From positions 4,449,501-4,513,500 of the forward strand of contig CATNEN010000003.1 of assembly GCA_950097015.1 (NCBI GenBank): a DNA stretch of 64,000 nucleotides, written 5' to 3'. Below the pieces are notes generated by a model, which saw only the letters and a list, made by a program, of their open reading frames with translations, was not told where the DNA came from and made no database searches. Shown one piece after another: positions 9,821 through 21,787 of the stretch. The position numbers were made by a program, and so were the translations under genes. Within the stretch, counting starts at the first letter, position 1; every line of letters begins with the position of its first letter. This DNA is from Macrostomum hystrix. Lineage: Eukaryota > Platyhelminthes > Macrostomidae.

Positions 9821-12800
9821 ATGCGGTGTAGTGTTCTTATTTGCGCTGCACTTTTTCTTATTGCTGCAGTGCCTGCGGAGGCAGCGGACGGTAAGTTGTT
9901 ATCTGGCTTTTATCTGAATTATTCTATGCATCCGGTGATAACTGAAATATTTATAACTTGCAGCTCAACTGTCGCTGAGAAATTGTCGCCAGAGCTCCGA
10001 CTACAACGGTGTCTCCAGGTGTACAGGGGCCATCGATGGCAACATAAATCAGAAATGGACGGCGGCTACACACAGCACAACAAACCAGGACGCCAGGCCG
10101 TGGTGGGAGACCCAGATGGAACAATTGACGCGATTTTCTAAGATCCGAATCTTCAATAGGCAGGACTGCTGCCCTGACAGACTGAACAACTTCGTCATCA
10201 AGGTTGATGGTCAACTGTGCGCCAGATATCACAGCTCCACAGCGTTCTCCGTCAAGACGTTTCAGTGCAATCGAAAGGGTCGCATTCTTCGAATCGAGAG
10301 CAAAGTCCGAACATTTCTCACACTGGCTGAGGTACAGGCGTTCGGAACTACACTGGGACCGGCTACAAGTGCACGTTAGTGCAAGAAAATTTATCTTTCA
10401 ACAAAATATCTTTCTTTTGCTTTATTCGACTCGACTTACTCATCTCAACTCAATTTCAGCCCTACTTCAGCTGTCTCAATGCGATCAAAGCTCCGATTAC
10501 ATGGGAAAATCGCGGTGTACAGGGGCAATCGATGGCTCCACTAAGCAGCATTGGTCGTTTTCTGGCTTCAGCACAACAAATCATGATCTTAGGCCTTGGT
10601 GGGAGGCCAGAACTAGTGTCCCATCGAAGATTATGCAGGTTAGGATCTTTAATAGGCACGACTGCTGTCCGGAGAGACTCAACAATTTTGTAATCAAAGT
10701 TGACGGCAGGATTTGCGCCGAGTACAACAGCTTTGCAGCCTTTTCGGTGTGGACCTTCGACTGTAACCGGGTTGGCAGTATCATCCGTATTGAAAGTCGT
10801 ATAGCGACTTACTTGACTTTGGCAGAGGTTCAGGTATTCGGAGAGCCGTCTACCAGTGCAGGTAGTAAACTCTGTTCAGAAATATATGATTACATTCGAA
10901 TTAGAAATCCATTCGAAAATTGACAAATATTGCAGCTCAACCAAAGCAAATTCGGCTGAGAAACTGCCGGCAGAGCTCCGACTATCTCGGCAGGTCTCGA
11001 TGCACCGGAGCCATCGATGGCAACACAAATCAGAGATGGAGCTTCACAACGCAGAGCACAACCAACAATGACCCGAATCCGTGGTGGGAGACCCAGATGG
11101 ATGACGAGACTCACGTCACTCGAGTCCGCATCTTCAACCGACAGGACTGCTGCCCCGAGAGACTCAACAACTTTGTCATCAAGGTGGACGGTCATGAGTG
11201 CGCTCGGTACCACAGCTCCAAAGCGTTCTCAGTAAAGACGTTCAGCTGCAGGGCGACTGGTCGAGTGCTTCGGATTGAGAGCAAGATTCAGTCTTACCTG
11301 ACATTGGCTGAGGTGCAGGTCTTCGGGATGCCTTTGCCGAAGCCGGGTTCATCAGGTTTGTACCTGTTTAATAATAAAAATAATTGCAGGAGGGCTGCGG
11401 GCAATGGCGCATAATTTGGTGACATTTTCGCTGATTCCTGAGCACACACGCACTCATTTACCGGACGCAGGCACACGCTCACACAGGTGTGTACATCTGC
11501 CCTGACTTTCTCATCGTCAGCAGCGAACTGTGCCTTGGAAGTTGGCCTTCAAGGGCGTGAATCGCACGACAAGCCCCCAAGCATTATCTCCACGGCTGCG
11601 CCCCAAATGAATGTGACCTCGCCGCGCAGAATCGAGCTCAGGGACCTTGGTTCGAGAGGCAAACGCGTTCACCGCTCTGCCACCGACCCGCTTAGCTTGG
11701 TTTAGCTTAGTGATAATTTAAGTCGCGTGGCATGCAAGAAAGCAAATTCAAAGTGAACTTTAAACTTTTATACTTAAAATCTACGTTTGCTGGTTATTTT
11801 AGCAATGCTGAAGCTGTTAAACTGTCGACAAAGTTCCAACTATCATGGCGGCCACAAATGCAGCGCTGCCATCGATGGAAACACCAAGCAGATGTGGTCA
11901 GAAGCGACACTAGCCACAACTGAAAACGACGCGCACCCGTGGTGGGAGGCCCGCACAAAAGCTCCAGCGATGATTAAACAGGTCCGGATTTTCAACCGTC
12001 AGGACTGCTGTCCTGATAGACTCGACAACTTTGCCATCAAGGTGGACGGCAAGGTTTGCGCTGAGTACAACAGCGGACCGTTCTCTGTGTGGACCTTCGA
12101 CTGCAACCTCGCTGGCAGTATTGTGCACATCGAAAGTCGAAAGAGAACCTACCTGACTCTGGCTGAGGTGCAGGTGTTTGGAAAATTTCTACCGCAAAAA
12201 CAAGCGAAATGTGCGTGTTTTAAAAACTTGATTGGACTCAATTTGAAGGCGTGCTTAAGCGGGCTCTTCCTAAATTCCAGTGCATTCCGTACAACTGCGC
12301 CTGAGAAACTGTCGGCAGAGCTCCGACTATCTCGGCAGGTCTCGATGCACCGGAGCCATCGATGGCAACACAAATCAGAGATGGAGCTTTACAACGCAGA
12401 GCACAACCAACAATGACCCGAATCCGTGGTGGGAGACCCAGGTGGAACAGGTGACTCGGTTCACCAGAGTTCGCATCTTCAACCGGCAGGACTGCTGTCC
12501 GGAGAGACTCAACAACTTTGTCATCAAGGTTGATGGTCACGTTTGCGCCCGGTACCACAGCTCAAAGGCGTTCTCAGTCAAGACATTCCGGTGTGACAGT
12601 GTGGGCCGTGTACTCCGGATTGAGAGCAAGATTAGGACGTACCTGACACTGGCGGAAGTTCAGGTGTTTGGACTCGAGTATGGACCGGCATCCATGCCCG
12701 GTAAGCTGTTTATTTAAGCTCATTTGTGGCTGGGTTCTTGTCACCTGCGACTATAAACCTCACTTTTCAGCTAAGCTGCGTCTCTCAAAGTGTAGGCAGA

Positions 12801-13526
12801 GCTCCGATTACCTGGGTCGATCGCGTTGCACCGGCGCCATAGACGGCAATCTAAAGCAGTCCTGGTCCTTCACAGGCCAAAGCACTACTCAACTCGACAA
12901 ACGACCATGGTGGCAGGCCGAAACGGACACGCCTTCGAAAATCGCTCGAGTCCGCATTTTCAACCGTCAGGACTGCTGTCCGGAGAGACTCAACAACTTT
13001 GTCATCAAAGTGGACGGAGAGACTTGCGCCGAGTACAACAGCGGACCGTTCTCAGTATGGACCTTCGAGTGCAACCGCATCGGCAGTGTGGTTCGCATTG
13101 AAAGCAGGAAGAGGACCTACCTCACACTAGCCGAGGTGCAAGTCTTTGGAGAGCCTGCGAGTAAGTTGCCAAGCGAAACATTTCTGTCTAAATAGGAACA
13201 TTTCCGCCGGAACACACAATCATGGTTCAGGAGCGTTTTAAATTATCGCTTAACTTCCTACAGAGAAGGAGTGCTACAGACAGCAGGAAGACTTTGTCGG
13301 CACCAGCACAGTGACAGCCAGCGGGAAGCCGTGCCAGTCCTGGTCGGTGAAGTCCTGCCCAAGAGGCATCGCTGGCGTCAGCTGCCACGTGCCCAGCTTC
13401 TTCTTGTCAGACTCGGGTCTCACTGGCAACACCTGCCGCAACCCGATGGACTACATGAGAGACAGGCCGTGGTGCTACACCACCACAGCCACCAGATGGG
13501 AGTACTGCAGCGTGCCCGAGTGCTGA
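9821..13526 (+). CDS. Secreted protein B: signal peptide, six alternating FTP domains, C-terminal kringle-like domain
   Basis: Exons: 9821-9890 (signal peptide, MRCSVLICAALFLIAAVPAE), 9964-10374 (a), 10460-10861 (b), 10936-11355 (a), 11803-12210 (b), 12281-12700 (a), 12771-13160 (b) and 13264-13526 (kringle-like). All introns are phase 1. The 2784 nt encode 927 residues. Domains carry NRQDCCPERL (NRHDCC in the second) and alternate CARYHS (a) with CAEYNS...SVWTF (b), giving (ab)3 plus kringle. The last b exon (390 nt) has the same length as that of gene A. Internal a and b exons keep 420 and 408 nt. The gene is therefore a whole-gene tandem paralogue of A, without the extra b-a pair. Predicted product: secreted multivalent lectin-like protein. 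As in A, the position of the F-type-lectin ligand His is Thr (STT motif), while the Arg-x-Asp-Cys-Cys-x2-Arg part is kept. Confidence 0.87.
11387..11700 (-). mobile_element. SINE-A copy, intron of lectin gene B
   Basis: Minus-strand tRNA-like head (box B as GAATCGAGCTC on the plus strand near 11630), the same body as the copies in gene A, and an ATTGCAGGAGGGCTGC terminus. Antisense to its host and diverged from the copies in gene A. Confidence 0.8.
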
Positions 13527-14919
13527 CCAATCATGACTTGACTTGATATTGATGGTGCCGGCTTTGCTTATACTGGCTTGGTGTTTTCTTATAAACTGGT
13601 TGCTATGGTGACTCACTGACGGATTGTTTAACCTTTGTTTAACTATAATGGAAGGTTATAGAATTTTCAATTCAAGAGATCGATTGCTATAATATTTAAC
13701 CCTCCTTAGACTCTGGTTCATTTTAATTAGACATTTGGTCATGTGACATAGCCATCCTTTAGCAGTTTAGCCTTTGCTGCTTCAAGCAATCATATGCCCG
13801 TATTTAGCAACTGAATCTAGATTTTAAATTGAGTCAGACTACTCATAAGTATTAAGTAATTCAGAGTTCATTACCAATACGCTTTCGCCATGGTTTTTTT
13901 ACTTTAGAAGGCTACTTTAGGAAGTACAGGAAAAATATTTTTTTTGTATAAATTTATCTGAATCTAGTAGACCCGCAATCATTATCACTAGTAGTAAAGT
14001 CTAAATGACTACGGGACGAGAAAAAGTAAAAGGATTAAAGAACATTTCTGTCAGACGCGTAAAGGTTCTCAAAGGCAAATAATAATTCATGTTTTGCTAA
14101 CAAGCTTTACAAGTAAAATTCAGTCTTTAAATAAAACAGAAAGACTTCTGCTATTTCATCAGCTTCAGGTGGTTCAGAAGCGACTTCGGTGGCTCGTACT
14201 TGTATTGTATAAAATATTTGTTTGTTCTTCTGGTTCCTATGGCAAAGAAAGAATTTACTTAATCTACAGATATCGATGGCACATTATTTCTAAATTTGCT
14301 ACCCTCTGTGTCATTTCTGGGATGCCAACACGATCCGGGAATGTCATGTCTACGGTTAAACCTCTTAATGCCACGCACGCGTCGGAAAAATCGGAACAAA
14401 GCAGCTCGGCATCCGATCAACGTTGATGTAGAATACAATTCACCATCCTCGCAACGAATCAAACCAAAAAACTAACGTAAGCAGTCTGTCAAAATTTCGA
14501 TAGGACATGTCTCCCAAGCGATGTTGATTCCTCGAGTGGCGAAAATATCTGTAAGTTTTCGCACAGCAGCACACTCCTTGGAAACACAGTTTGCATTTTG
14601 CATTTTCGATAATAAGCGCCGTTTAATTCACATTCTGTGGTTAAGGCGCCCCGGACATTGCTGGAGGCCTCACCAATGTGCGCGCCCAGGCCTTGAAACA
14701 TGCAATCGGCAATGAAGTTGTTCAATGTTTGGAAAAAGACGCGCGTTAACCGTCGATTACTAGGCAAAGAGTCGGGACTTCTGGTTCTCAGAAGCTATCT
14801 CGGGCTATCGCCCGCCAGGCTGCTCTAAGCCCCGGCCATTTCTATCGTGCATCCGCAAGGAAGACACTATTCACTTGGGCAAGTGGTACCAAAATCGCTT
14901 GGTATTCACAATTTAGAAG
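13527..14919. other. Intergenic, nothing recognised
   Basis: AT-rich to about 14.5 kb, then mixed composition. Open frames are short and without recognisable motifs. It lies between gene B and the decayed kringle exon, so it could hold remains of a third paralogue, but I see no FTP signature (no DCCPER in any frame). Confidence 0.4.
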
Positions 14920-15322
14920 CAGTTAATCATTCGCTTTTCAGCCAATGAGTGCTTTAATACCAGGAGAACATTGTCAGCTCGGCAACTTTGGTCACGGAGA
15001 GCGGCAAGCCCTGTCAGGATTGGTCAGTGAAGACCTGCTCAGACAGCACCAAGGGCATCAGCTGTCACGTGCCCAGCCAGCTGGTGATTGACGCTGGCCT
15101 GACTGGCAATGCGTGCCGCAACCCTGGAGACTACCTGAGGGACAGGCCGTGGTGCTACACCACCACTGGTACCAGGTGGGAGTACTGCAGCATACCTGCG
15201 TGTTAAACCGACTCAAAAAAAAACCTTTTGAAATTCTGAACTCAATGGTGTCGGCTTTAACTTTTTGCTCTGGTTTTTGTGAGTCTTAATCATTTTTTTT
15301 CAACTGAACAGAATAAACAAAA
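14920..15322 (+). pseudogene. Orphan, frameshifted copy of the kringle exon and 3' UTR of lectin gene A
   Basis: Matches about 8720-9122 almost base for base, including the splice acceptor (ATTCGCTTTTCAG, exon from 14942), the stop codon (15204-15206) and the AATAAACAAAAC 3' end. One A is lost early (AATAACCAGG in the gene, AATACCAGG here). Starting from the acceptor, the frame is therefore broken before most of the cysteines. No upstream FTP exons are present. It is best read as a recent, non-functional duplicate of the last exon. Confidence 0.8.
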
Positions 15323-15917
15323 CAAATAAAGACACTTGAGTATTTATAGTTTGTCAATCTAACTGTACTATGGTCAGAATAAGGTGGGGTAGAAACTTGG
15401 TTGGTTTCTGAAACGAAGCCAGCTAGATATTAATATTGGGTTTAGCTCGTATATCACTGAAACATTAACTAGAGCCTCTGCGTTCTTATTTGAACAAATT
15501 AGTCGCCACTAACTGAACGGGTGGCATAAAAGTGAATTTCACATTCTGTGTTTATTTGTTGATTTGCACAGAAGCAAAAATTACAAACATGATTTAGTAC
15601 TAGATGGTACTAAGAGAGAACAACAAAATTATTCTTGACAATAGAATACAAATACGATTAAGATTAATTAACAAGCACAGTTTTGTACTGAATTATGCTC
15701 ACTGGTCAGGCACCGAAAGTAGCATTTCGGAACAGCTTATTGACTGACGCTTTGATTTAAAAAATGCGGATTTTAAATCGATCACTTATTTTTAACCGTT
15801 TTCGATTCTTAAAATCGCACCTATTTGAGCTGTTTAAACTGATAATGCGTGCCCATATTTCGAGATGATCGGAATGAAATAATTTGTATAGTTTAAAAAG
15901 TCATTATTTCCAGTTAT
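15323..15917. other. Intergenic between the convergent kringle pseudogene and DDX23
   Basis: AT-rich, no coding or RNA feature seen. Confidence 0.4.
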
Positions 15918-15923
15918 TTTATT
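15918..15923 (-). terminator. Polyadenylation signal of DDX23
   Basis: AATAAA on the minus strand, 33 bases after the stop codon of the helicase gene. Confidence 0.6.
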
Positions 15924-15955
15924 AGCTCGGATGTTAAGATACCATAGGTCAGGCT

Positions 15956-18900
15956 TCAATCCTTGCCAGGCTTCTTCTGTGACACGGTGCCCGGCTTCTG
16001 CTGAGCATCCGGGTGGCTGGCCAGCTCGTGAGGACAGGTTGACACAGGGGACGAAAGCAGCAGCTGTTTGAGATCGTAGAATATCGCTGAGTCGTCCTTA
16101 GTTAAGAAGGTGACAGCCTTGCCAGCTTTGCCGGCTCGACCAGTTCGACCAATGCGATGAGTGTAGGTCTGGATGTCCTTGGCCATGTCATAGTTGATCA
16201 CCATCGACACGTCCTTGATGTCGATGCCTCGACTGGCAACGTCGGTGGCCACCAGGATGTCTTTCTGGCCGGATTTCAGGCTGCTCAGAGCGAGGTCGCG
16301 CTGATCCTGACCTTTGTCACCATGCAGTGAGACCTGAAAAATGGTTTACGCGAGGAATGAGTAAAAACATGTATACATTGTACGGTGAGAATGAGTACAC
16401 AAGTGTACAGCGAGAATGAGTACATACATGTACAGTGAGAATGACTACACACATGTACGGTGAGAATGAGTACACAAGTGTACAGCGAGAATGAGTACAC
16501 ATGTACAGTGAGAATGAGTACACACATGTACGGTGAGAATGAGTACACACATATGTACAGTAATAATGAGATCACCCTAGATAGGAAGAATATTATGACG
16601 AGAATCGAACACCCAACCTTTAAGTGTTGAGTGCGACTCTATAACACACAGGCTACAGCGCTCTTGTACGAGTATGAAGAAATGAGTACACAGAACGTCC
16701 AAAAATGAGTCCTACTCACACTGCTGTATCCGAGTCGCTCCAGGCCCTTAGTTAGCAGGTCGGCGCCCCTCTTGTGATTAACAAAGATGATAATCGGCGG
16801 ATCGATGCCTCGCTCAAGCATCTGCTGCAGTCGGACGCGTTTCTGATCTTCAGATGTCATCATAATGACGGTCTGTTCAACTCGCTCGGTCGGCTTACCG
16901 ACGGAGCCGATGTACACGATGGCGGGTCGGCGCAGGTAGGTGCGGGCTAGCCGTTCAACAGCCGGCGGCATCGTGGCTGTGAACATGACAGTCTGGCGGA
17001 ATTTTCTTTTAGTAGCAAAATTACTCATTAGAAAGTCTTCGGATTCTACTTCTTCCGTGTCTGGCTTCTGATTAGTTACTGGCAGGTGTTCAAGCACTTT
17101 CTGAACCTCCGGCTCGAAGCCCATGTTAATCATCTTGTCGGCTTCGTCCAGGATGACGTAGGTACACTGGCCCAAGACTAGGTAGCGATTCTCTAGCACG
17201 TCCAAGAGGCGACCAGGTGTAGCCACGACTATTTCACAGCCTTGGCGCAGTTTAAAGCCCTGTAAATGGGTTGATTTAAAAGGAAGTTACTTACATATAG
17301 GGAGATTGTGGTAAAAAAGGCTGGGTGATTGTGGGAGAAAAGGCTAGGAGATTGTGGGAAAAAAGGCTTAGAGATTGTGGTAGAAAAGGCTTAGAGATTG
17401 TGGCAGAAAAGGCTGGGAGATTGTGGCAGAAAAGGCTGGGAGATTGTGGCAGAAAAGGCTGGGAGATTGTGGCAGAAAAGGCTGGGAGATTGTGGCAGAA
17501 AAGGCTGGGAGATTGTGGGAGAAAAGGCTGGGAGATTGTGGGAGAAAAGGCTGGGAGATTGTGGGAGAAAAGGCTAGGAGATTGTGGGAGAAAAGGCTTA
17601 GAGATTGTGGCAGAAAAGGCTGGGAGATTGTGGCAGAAAAGGCTGGGAGATTGTGGCAGAAAAGGCTGGGAGATTGTGGCAGAAAAGGCTGGGAGATTGT
17701 GGCAGAAAAGGCTGGGAGATTGTGGCAGAAAAGGCTGGGAGATTGTGGCAGAAAAGGCTGGGAGATTGTGGGAGAAAAGGCTGGGAGATTGTGGGAGAAA
17801 AGGCTAGGAGATTGTGGGAGAAAAGGCTGGGAGATTGTGGCAGAAAAGGCTGGGAGATTGTGGCAGAAAAGGCTGGGAGATTGTGGGAGAAAAGGCTGGG
17901 AGATTGTGGGAGAAAAGGCTAGGAGATTGTGGGAAATAAGACTGGGATATTGTGGGGAAAAACACTGGGAGATTTTGGGAGAAAAGTCTAGTAATATGGG
18001 GTATTATGGAATATTTTAAGAGAAAATGGGCGATTGTGGTAGTGGGAGGAAAGTGTGATAACATGGATCTTTCGTAAGGAAAATAGGAGATTGATGGAGA
18101 AAAGTGGGACATGATGGAATATTTTGAGAGAAGATGTGTTCCAACCTGTTCCTCGCGACTCAGGCCGCCAATAACGGACACAATCTTGATGCCCAATGGG
18201 CGGCCAAATTTGAAAGCCTCCTCCTCAATCTGCTGGGCCAGCTCTCTGGTCGGGGCCATGATCAGCGCGTAGGGACCCTGCTCTGCGTCTTCGGCCCGTT
18301 CCAGTTTGGGCAGGCTCATGATCCAGGTCAGCAGCGGGATGAGGAAGGCGGCGGTCTTGCCGGAGCCGGTCTCGGCCACGCCAATGATGTCGCGATTCTG
18401 CAGGCCGATGGGAATAGCCTGACGTTGAACAGGGCTAGGATCCTTGTAGCCCACCGCCTCGATGACTTCGATGAGTTCGCGCCGAAGGCCGGCCTCGGCC
18501 CAGTTTCGCAACGGCCTGGGAATGTTGCCGCCCTTTGTGGAGATGCTGAAATCTTCGCGGAAGATGCGCCAGTCTCGCTCCGTCATCTCGTCCAGCTTCT
18601 TGGCCGACCAGTGGCGATCGTCGAACTTTTGTCTGGCCTCGCGGTTCAAGATGTGATCCAGGCGCTTCTCCTCCTGAGCACGCTGAGCTTCGGTTCGGCG
18701 AGTCTCCAGCATGCTGGAATAGAATTTGCCAATCTCCTTGCGCTGGGTCTTCACGTCGATGCCGGCCAGGTGACCTCGGCCGAATAGTTGCACCTAGTTG
18801 GATGGGTGGACGCGGAATGGTCGAACTTGGCCATAGACTGTAGAAACTTATCAAAAAACGGATCAGGAATCTGATGAAGATGCGAACCGAAAACTTACAG

Positions 18901-20371
18901 AGCAAAGCAGGAAACAGACGAAGAATCGAAGCAGGAAACAGAAGAAGAATCGAAGCAGGAAACAGACAAAGAATCGAAGCAGGAAGCATACAAAAATCGA
19001 AGCAGGAAGCTTACAAAAAATCGAAGCAGGAAGCTTACAAAGAATCGAAGCAGGAAACAGACGAAGAATCGAAGCAGGAAACAGAGAAAGAATCGAAGCA
19101 GGAAACAGACAAAGAATCGAAGCAGGAAACAGACGAAGAATCGAAGCAGGAAGCTTACAGAAAATCGAAGCATGAAGCTTACAAAGAATCGAAGCAGGAA
19201 ACAGACAAAGAATCGAAGCAGGAAACAGACAAAGAATCGAAGCAGGAAACAGACAAAGAATCGAAGCAGGAAACAGACGAAGAATCGAAGCAGGAAAGAC
19301 AAAAAATCGAAGCAGAAATCTTGAGAATAAACCAAGCCGAAATCTAAATCTGAGTAAGAAGCGAAGTGCAAGAAAGTGAAGAGAAAAAAGTTAAATTTTA
19401 CAATCACGGACCTGGTGCTTATCCTTGTACAGGCTGTTATAATCCTGGCTGGTATCCTCTGTTGCGTCCCAGTCGAACACAAATTTTCTTTCGTTCTGAC
19501 GTCGCTGCTTCTTTCTAGCCTTCTTAGCGCCCAGGTAGCGCTCGCGAATGGCGTCCAACACCCGACTGTCGGCAGTTCCAGCTTCACCGTCACGATCCCG
19601 ATCCCGATCCCGATCCCGATCCCCATCACGGTCGCGATCCCGATCCCTGTCGCGGTCACGATCCCGATCTCGATCTCCTCGACGATCCCGATCTCGATCC
19701 CTGTCCCTGTCTCTGTCCCGATCACGATCGCGACGATCCGATCGCTGCTGCTGTTGCTGCTGCTGCTGGTCCGGGGTCATCAGCTGCTGCCGCTGAAGCT
19801 GCTGCTGGGCTCGCATCAGTTCAACCTGTTCAGCGCGACGTTTCAAAGCCTCGGCGGCGCGCTCCTCCTTAGTTAAAAACTTTGGTCGCGCTTGTTCAGC
19901 TTCTAAAGCTTTCTTTCTAGCCAGAACTTCTTCGAGACTTAGTGGCGCAGCTTTCTTAGCGGGCTGGCTAGCTGGTTTCTGATCATCTTCGTCCAGCTGG
20001 TTCACTGTTTTACTACTTGCAGTAGTAGCAGTAGCGCCTTCAGCTGTGGCAGCGTTGGAATCCTTTTTCCTACGCTTGGAATCTTTGTGCCGCTGGTCGT
20101 CCTTATCGGTGCCGTTGTTGGCGTCTCGATCCCGACTGCGGCTGCGTTGTTTGCGCTTCTTTTCTCGCTTCTCTTTTTTCTCTTTCTTCTCCTTCTTCTC
20201 TTTCCTGTCTTTGTGATGCCGACGAGACGATGAAGTCTCAGACAATTCCACCGGCTTGGAGACAGCCTCTTCCGTTGGCTTAGCCTCCGGCTCAACCACA
20301 GCAGCCGCCGGAGCGACAGGAGCAGCTTCGGCGACCGCTTCTACGTCCATTGAATCGCCATCGCTGGTCAT
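15956..20371 (-). CDS. DDX23: DEAD-box RNA helicase DDX23 / PRP28 (U5 snRNP)
   Basis: Minus-strand exons 20371-19412, 18793-18146, 17259-16720 and 16333-15956 total 2526 nt, 841 residues (human protein 820). The N-terminus has an acidic start, a Lys/Arg-rich region, a poly-Gln tract and a long Arg-Asp dipeptide domain. The helicase core shows the Q motif ([10 protein letters not shown]), motif I AETGSGKT, Ia [21 protein letters not shown] (here FTATMP), [11 protein letters not shown] and [12 protein letters not shown]. The C-terminus keeps [10 protein letters not shown]. The family acts in the nucleus and unwinds the U1/5' splice site pairing during spliceosome activation. Splice joins are in frame ([35 protein letters not shown]). 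Each of the three introns contains one unrelated minisatellite. A strong acceptor (CTTTTTGTTTCAG) lies 10 bases before the ATG, suggesting a 5' UTR intron or trans-splice site. Confidence 0.96.
16375..16565. repeat. Minisatellite in DDX23 intron 3
   Basis: About eight copies of a ~22-24-bp unit around GTACAGTGAGAATGAGTACA, with ACATGTAC/ACAAGTGTAC variants. Confidence 0.9.
17300..17995. repeat. Minisatellite in DDX23 intron 2, 23-bp unit
   Basis: About 28 copies of a purine-rich unit containing GGGAGATTGTGGCAGAAAAG. GTGGCAG and GTGGGAG variants form runs. The strand asymmetry is strong: G on plus, so C/T on the transcribed DDX23 mRNA strand. Confidence 0.95.
18893..19320. repeat. Minisatellite in DDX23 intron 1, 24-bp unit
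   Basis: Units carry GAATCGAAGCAGGAAACAGA, with AAGCTTACA variants. It is open in several frames because the unit is a multiple of three; it is intronic, not coding. Confidence 0.93.
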
Positions 20372-21235
20372 AATTTAAAACTGAAACAAAAAGAAATATT
20401 ATTTCTTTCTTTTTCTACTTTGAGTAGGCTGATAGAGACATAATTTTAAAGTAGACCAAGTTTGATTCTGAAAAACGAACAATGTTACTAATCCTACTAT
20501 AAGTAGTCTAATTGGGAAATCTAGAAATTTATTTGTAATAAAAAATATTAAATTAAAAAAATTGTGAAACGTTTTAATTATATTTCATGATATTAATATT
20601 TTGTTTTCTTTAACCAGAAGACACAAAGGTTATAACAAACAAACGCAGAAGTACACACAGATAGTTTATAAAAATGAAACTTCCTAAATTGAAAAAAGCA
20701 AATAAAAAGTGCCCGTCAACAAAACAATTGTGAACAAACGATTGCACAAATGTCAAATTTCTAGCTAACTGATTGATTGATTTTGCTCTGAAAGACAAAC
20801 AAAAAAACATTATAAAAATGGATAGATTTTTTTATTTGTTACTTCTGAAAAATATGACAACTTGACAAAAAGTCAATACGCACCTCACAATACTGTAAGT
20901 AGAGGTTCAAGAACTTGTGTTTCAGACTTTATTTGCGTAATACTGTAGCCATATGATATTTTCATCAAAATTACTTCAAATAAACTGACAAGACGGAAGA
21001 AGACTAGACAAATATATAACTCGGGAGAAACATACGTACAGTATAAAAAGCTTTGATGGGTAAAAGCTGAATTTTTAGGACTCATAACAGTCAAAAGCTG
21101 GAAAAATTGTAAACAAACAAGCTATTTTTTGGTGAACAAGGTACAGGTATTTTGAAGGATAACTAGTCGAATTTTACAGTGTAAAATGAACTATGGTTGT
21201 CAATGTACTTTACATGCAACGCTATTTTAAAAGTA
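20372..21235. other. 5' flank of DDX23, AT-rich
   Basis: Between DDX23 and the ankyrin gene. No coding feature. Short purine/pyrimidine-rich stretches only. Confidence 0.4.
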
Positions 21236-21705
21236 GCAACTTTTCAGTAGACAAACTGTTGACAAAGTAGCGATATTTATTCGTGGACAAACTAGCGATA
21301 TTTGTCTGTGAAAAAGTAACGATATGTCTCCGTGGACAAAGTAACGATGTCTCCGTGGACAAAGTAACGATATGTCTCCGTGGACAAATTAGCGATATGT
21401 CTCCGTGGAAAAAGTAGCGATATTTATCAGTGGACAAAGTAGCGATATTTATCAGTGGACAAAGTAGCGATATTTATCAGTGGACAAAGTAGCGATATTT
21501 ATCAGTGGACAAAGTAGCGATATTTATCAGTGGACAAAGTAGCGATATTTATCAGTGGACAAAGTAGCGATATTTATCAGTGGACAAAGTAGCGATATTT
21601 ATCAGTGGACAAAGTAGCGATATTTATCAGTGGACAAAGTAGCGATATTTATCAGTGGACAAAGTAGCGATATTTATCAGTGGACAAAGTAGCGATATTT
21701 ATCAA
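21236..21705. repeat. Minisatellite, 25-bp unit, downstream of the ankyrin gene
   Basis: About 18 copies. The right 12 or so look identical (ACAAAGTAGCGATATTTATC plus AGTGG). The left ones are degenerate (CGATATGTCTCCGTGG), so homogenisation is one-sided. Confidence 0.93.
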
Positions 21706-21787
21706 TTCAGAAACCAGTAAAGTGCTGTTGGCAAGCAACTGACTCCCTCGCAAGAACTAACAAAGGAAACAAAAATAACAATCTAGA

